From: a bacterium | Lineage (GTDB): Archaea > Thermoplasmatota > Thermoplasmata > Lutacidiplasmatales > UBA184 | Direction of reading: 5' to 3' | DNA length: 5,209 nucleotides | Assembly: GCA_021832495.1 (NCBI GenBank) | Contig: JAKBKR010000177.1 | Coordinates: 1-5,209, forward strand | Shown: positions 4,028 through 5,209 of the stretch, piece by piece | Numbering within the stretch: position 1 is the first letter of the stretch | Layout of the letters: the number at the start of each line of letters is the position of its first letter | Translations under genes and position numbers: made by a program | Notes under the pieces: generated by a model | Databases searched by the model: none | The model's input: only the letters and a program-made list of their open reading frames with translations | What the model was told of the DNA's origin: nothing

Positions 4028-5209
4028 ATGGGTAAGCTTCCAGCTGGCGTGCATCAGGCCCTCCTCCCTTCGCTCTCGGCGGTCACCCTCGCTTTGTTGC
4101 TCCTCGGATCTGGAACGGTTTCCTATCACCTGTCCCCGGATGCGTCGGTGCACCCGGGGTCCCTTTCGTCTCCGCCTGAGATGGAAGATGTCTTTTCCGC
4201 GCACTCAGGCTCCCCCACCCCCGCCGTCCCTTCGGCCAACCTCACTTTGGGAGCGTGCGTTGCTACGAAAACGGCGTCCGGAGCCATCGACCTCCGTGTG
4301 AATGCCACCAGTGCTTGCTTGTGGAATGTGACCACTCTCAAGGGCTTGGTGCCTGCTTCCGAAGATACGAACCTCTCCCTGTTCGTTCCGAACATGACAG
4401 TTTCGGGAGGCGGTGTCGTCAACCTGAGCGGCGCTTGGAAGATCACGCTTGGCGGAGATCTGACCGTCACAAACGGTACGGTCGTGAGCTTCAATCGGAC
4501 GGACTTTCTCACCATCTCGAACAGCTCGACCTCGGGGTTGTCCATCGGATCCGCATCCCGCGTCCTTCTCAATGGCATCACGCTAAACGTCGCCTCCGGC
4601 TCGAACGCAGAAGAAGGGGGATCCATCACGGTCAGCAATGGAACGTTGTTCGGTGGAGTAAAACCTCTTGCCAAGAACGCCCCATCGATACTGTCCAACG
4701 TCACGATTGCGGGACCGGGACGGCTCCGGTCGATTGCCCTAAGCAGCACTTCAGTCTATTTCCTGAATATGAGTTCGCTCAACATCTCAACGATGGACGT
4801 GGAGGGCTCCTATGCACGGACAGCGGAGATACAACACGTGAGCGCAAATTACACATCGATACGGGATCTGCGTATCGACAATGCTTACCTCACCGACTCC
4901 ACGTTCCAGCAGGTGGGAAACCTCACGGTGGGCAACTCGACGACCACTTCACCGGACCATGCATCGATTGTTCACCTGTCCATCCCCATTACGATCGCAG
5001 GTACGGCGTCCTTCGCGCACACATCCCTGGGACAGATCTCTTGGAGCGGTGCAAGCCGAGTCCTGCTCGTCAATTCCACGCTCGAGTCCGGGGCCCAAAA
5101 CGTGACCGAGGCGACCTCCAGCTTCAACGTGTCCGAGGGTAGCGTCTTCGACTTCCCGGTCGTGATCAATGCCACCGCAGAGGTCGTCTGGGTCAACAGC
5201 ACGGCTCCT
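4028..5209 (+). CDS. Secreted, sequon-rich beta-repeat surface protein, 3' truncated
   Basis: The frame is open from ATG 4028 to the window end, 394 codons without a stop. Residues 11-33 (LLPSLSAVTLALLLLGSGTVS) form a signal peptide or membrane anchor after a short basic start, followed by a Ser/Pro-rich linker to about 70. From there to the edge the protein is Ser/Thr/Asn/Gly/Val-rich with short alternating strands (such as ITLGGDLTVTNGTVVSF), suggesting a beta-solenoid or beta-sandwich. I count 21 N-x-S/T sequons, all after residue 70, so heavy extracellular N-glycosylation is likely. The only two cysteines, Cys77 and Cys97, could form a disulfide. It is probably an S-layer-associated, adhesin or other envelope protein; no enzyme motif is visible. 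An in-frame GTG at 4049 is an alternative start that fits the TATA-like element better. The C-terminus, where a membrane anchor might lie, is missing. Confidence 0.8.
   Translation, partial: MGKLPAGVHQALLPSLSAVTLALLLLGSGTVSYHLSPDASVHPGSLSSPPEMEDVFSAHSGSPTPAVPSANLTLGACVATKTASGAIDLRVNATSACLWNVTTLKGLVPASEDTNLSLFVPNMTVSGGGVVNLSGAWKITLGGDLTVTNGTVVSFNRTDFLTISNSSTSGLSIGSASRVLLNGITLNVASGSNAEEGGSITVSNGTLFGGVKPLAKNAPSILSNVTIAGPGRLRSIALSSTSVYFLNMSSLNISTMDVEGSYARTAEIQHVSANYTSIRDLRIDNAYLTDSTFQQVGNLTVGNSTTTSPDHASIVHLSIPITIAGTASFAHTSLGQISWSGASRVLLVNSTLESGAQNVTEATSSFNVSEGSVFDFPVVINATAEVVWVNSTAP

Noticed and set aside
4126..5142. Frames of 207 (minus) and 295 (plus) codons over the surface-protein gene
   Set aside because: The 4028 frame has a signal peptide and regular sequons; the alternatives have neither, and the 295-codon frame is rich in Arg, His and Pro, typical of a +1 shadow.
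1..5209. CRISPR array, insertion sequence or integration site
   Set aside because: No direct repeats with spacers, transposase motifs, terminal inverted repeats or tRNA attachment sites were seen.

Overview
The window looks archaeal. Supporting signs are TATA boxes at promoter spacing rather than bacterial -35/-10 pairs, at least one gene (hisS) whose TATA box implies a leaderless transcript, a class II histidyl-tRNA synthetase with archaeal-looking motifs, a homologue of the eukaryotic/archaeal nuclease CDIN1 (C15orf41), and a secreted protein crowded with N-glycosylation sequons. By eye the DNA is GC-rich. A Thermoplasmata-like euryarchaeote would fit, but that is an inference from gene style and is not proven here.

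Layout: (1) Positions 1-1562, minus strand: a compact five-gene run, read from right to left. It holds a 74-residue small protein behind a TATA box, a winged-helix protein, a RimJ/RimL-type GNAT acetyltransferase, an AroQ-type chorismate mutase with a long basic tail, and the first 19 codons of a gene that leaves the left edge. The last four genes overlap one another (about 26, 35 and 4 bases), so they are probably cotranscribed and translationally coupled. (2) Positions 1563-1773: intergenic region with a near-symmetric TATA element. (3) Positions 1774-2640, plus strand: the CDIN1-like TPD-domain nuclease. (4) Positions 2537-3868, minus strand: hisS, convergent with the nuclease gene and overlapping its 3' end by 104 bases. 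(5) Positions 3869-4027: divergent intergenic region with the hisS promoter and a strong two-part hairpin. (6) Positions 4028-5209, plus strand: a secreted, sequon-dense, beta-rich surface protein that runs off the right edge.

The genes do not form one pathway. Chorismate mutase feeds phenylalanine/tyrosine synthesis, HisRS serves translation, the CDIN1 homologue is a probable DNA-structure nuclease, and the last gene is a cell-surface protein. The points most worth following are the archaeal CDIN1 homologue and its overprinted tail, the altered active-site positions and basic tail of the chorismate mutase, the hairpin between hisS and the surface gene, and the sequon-rich surface protein.
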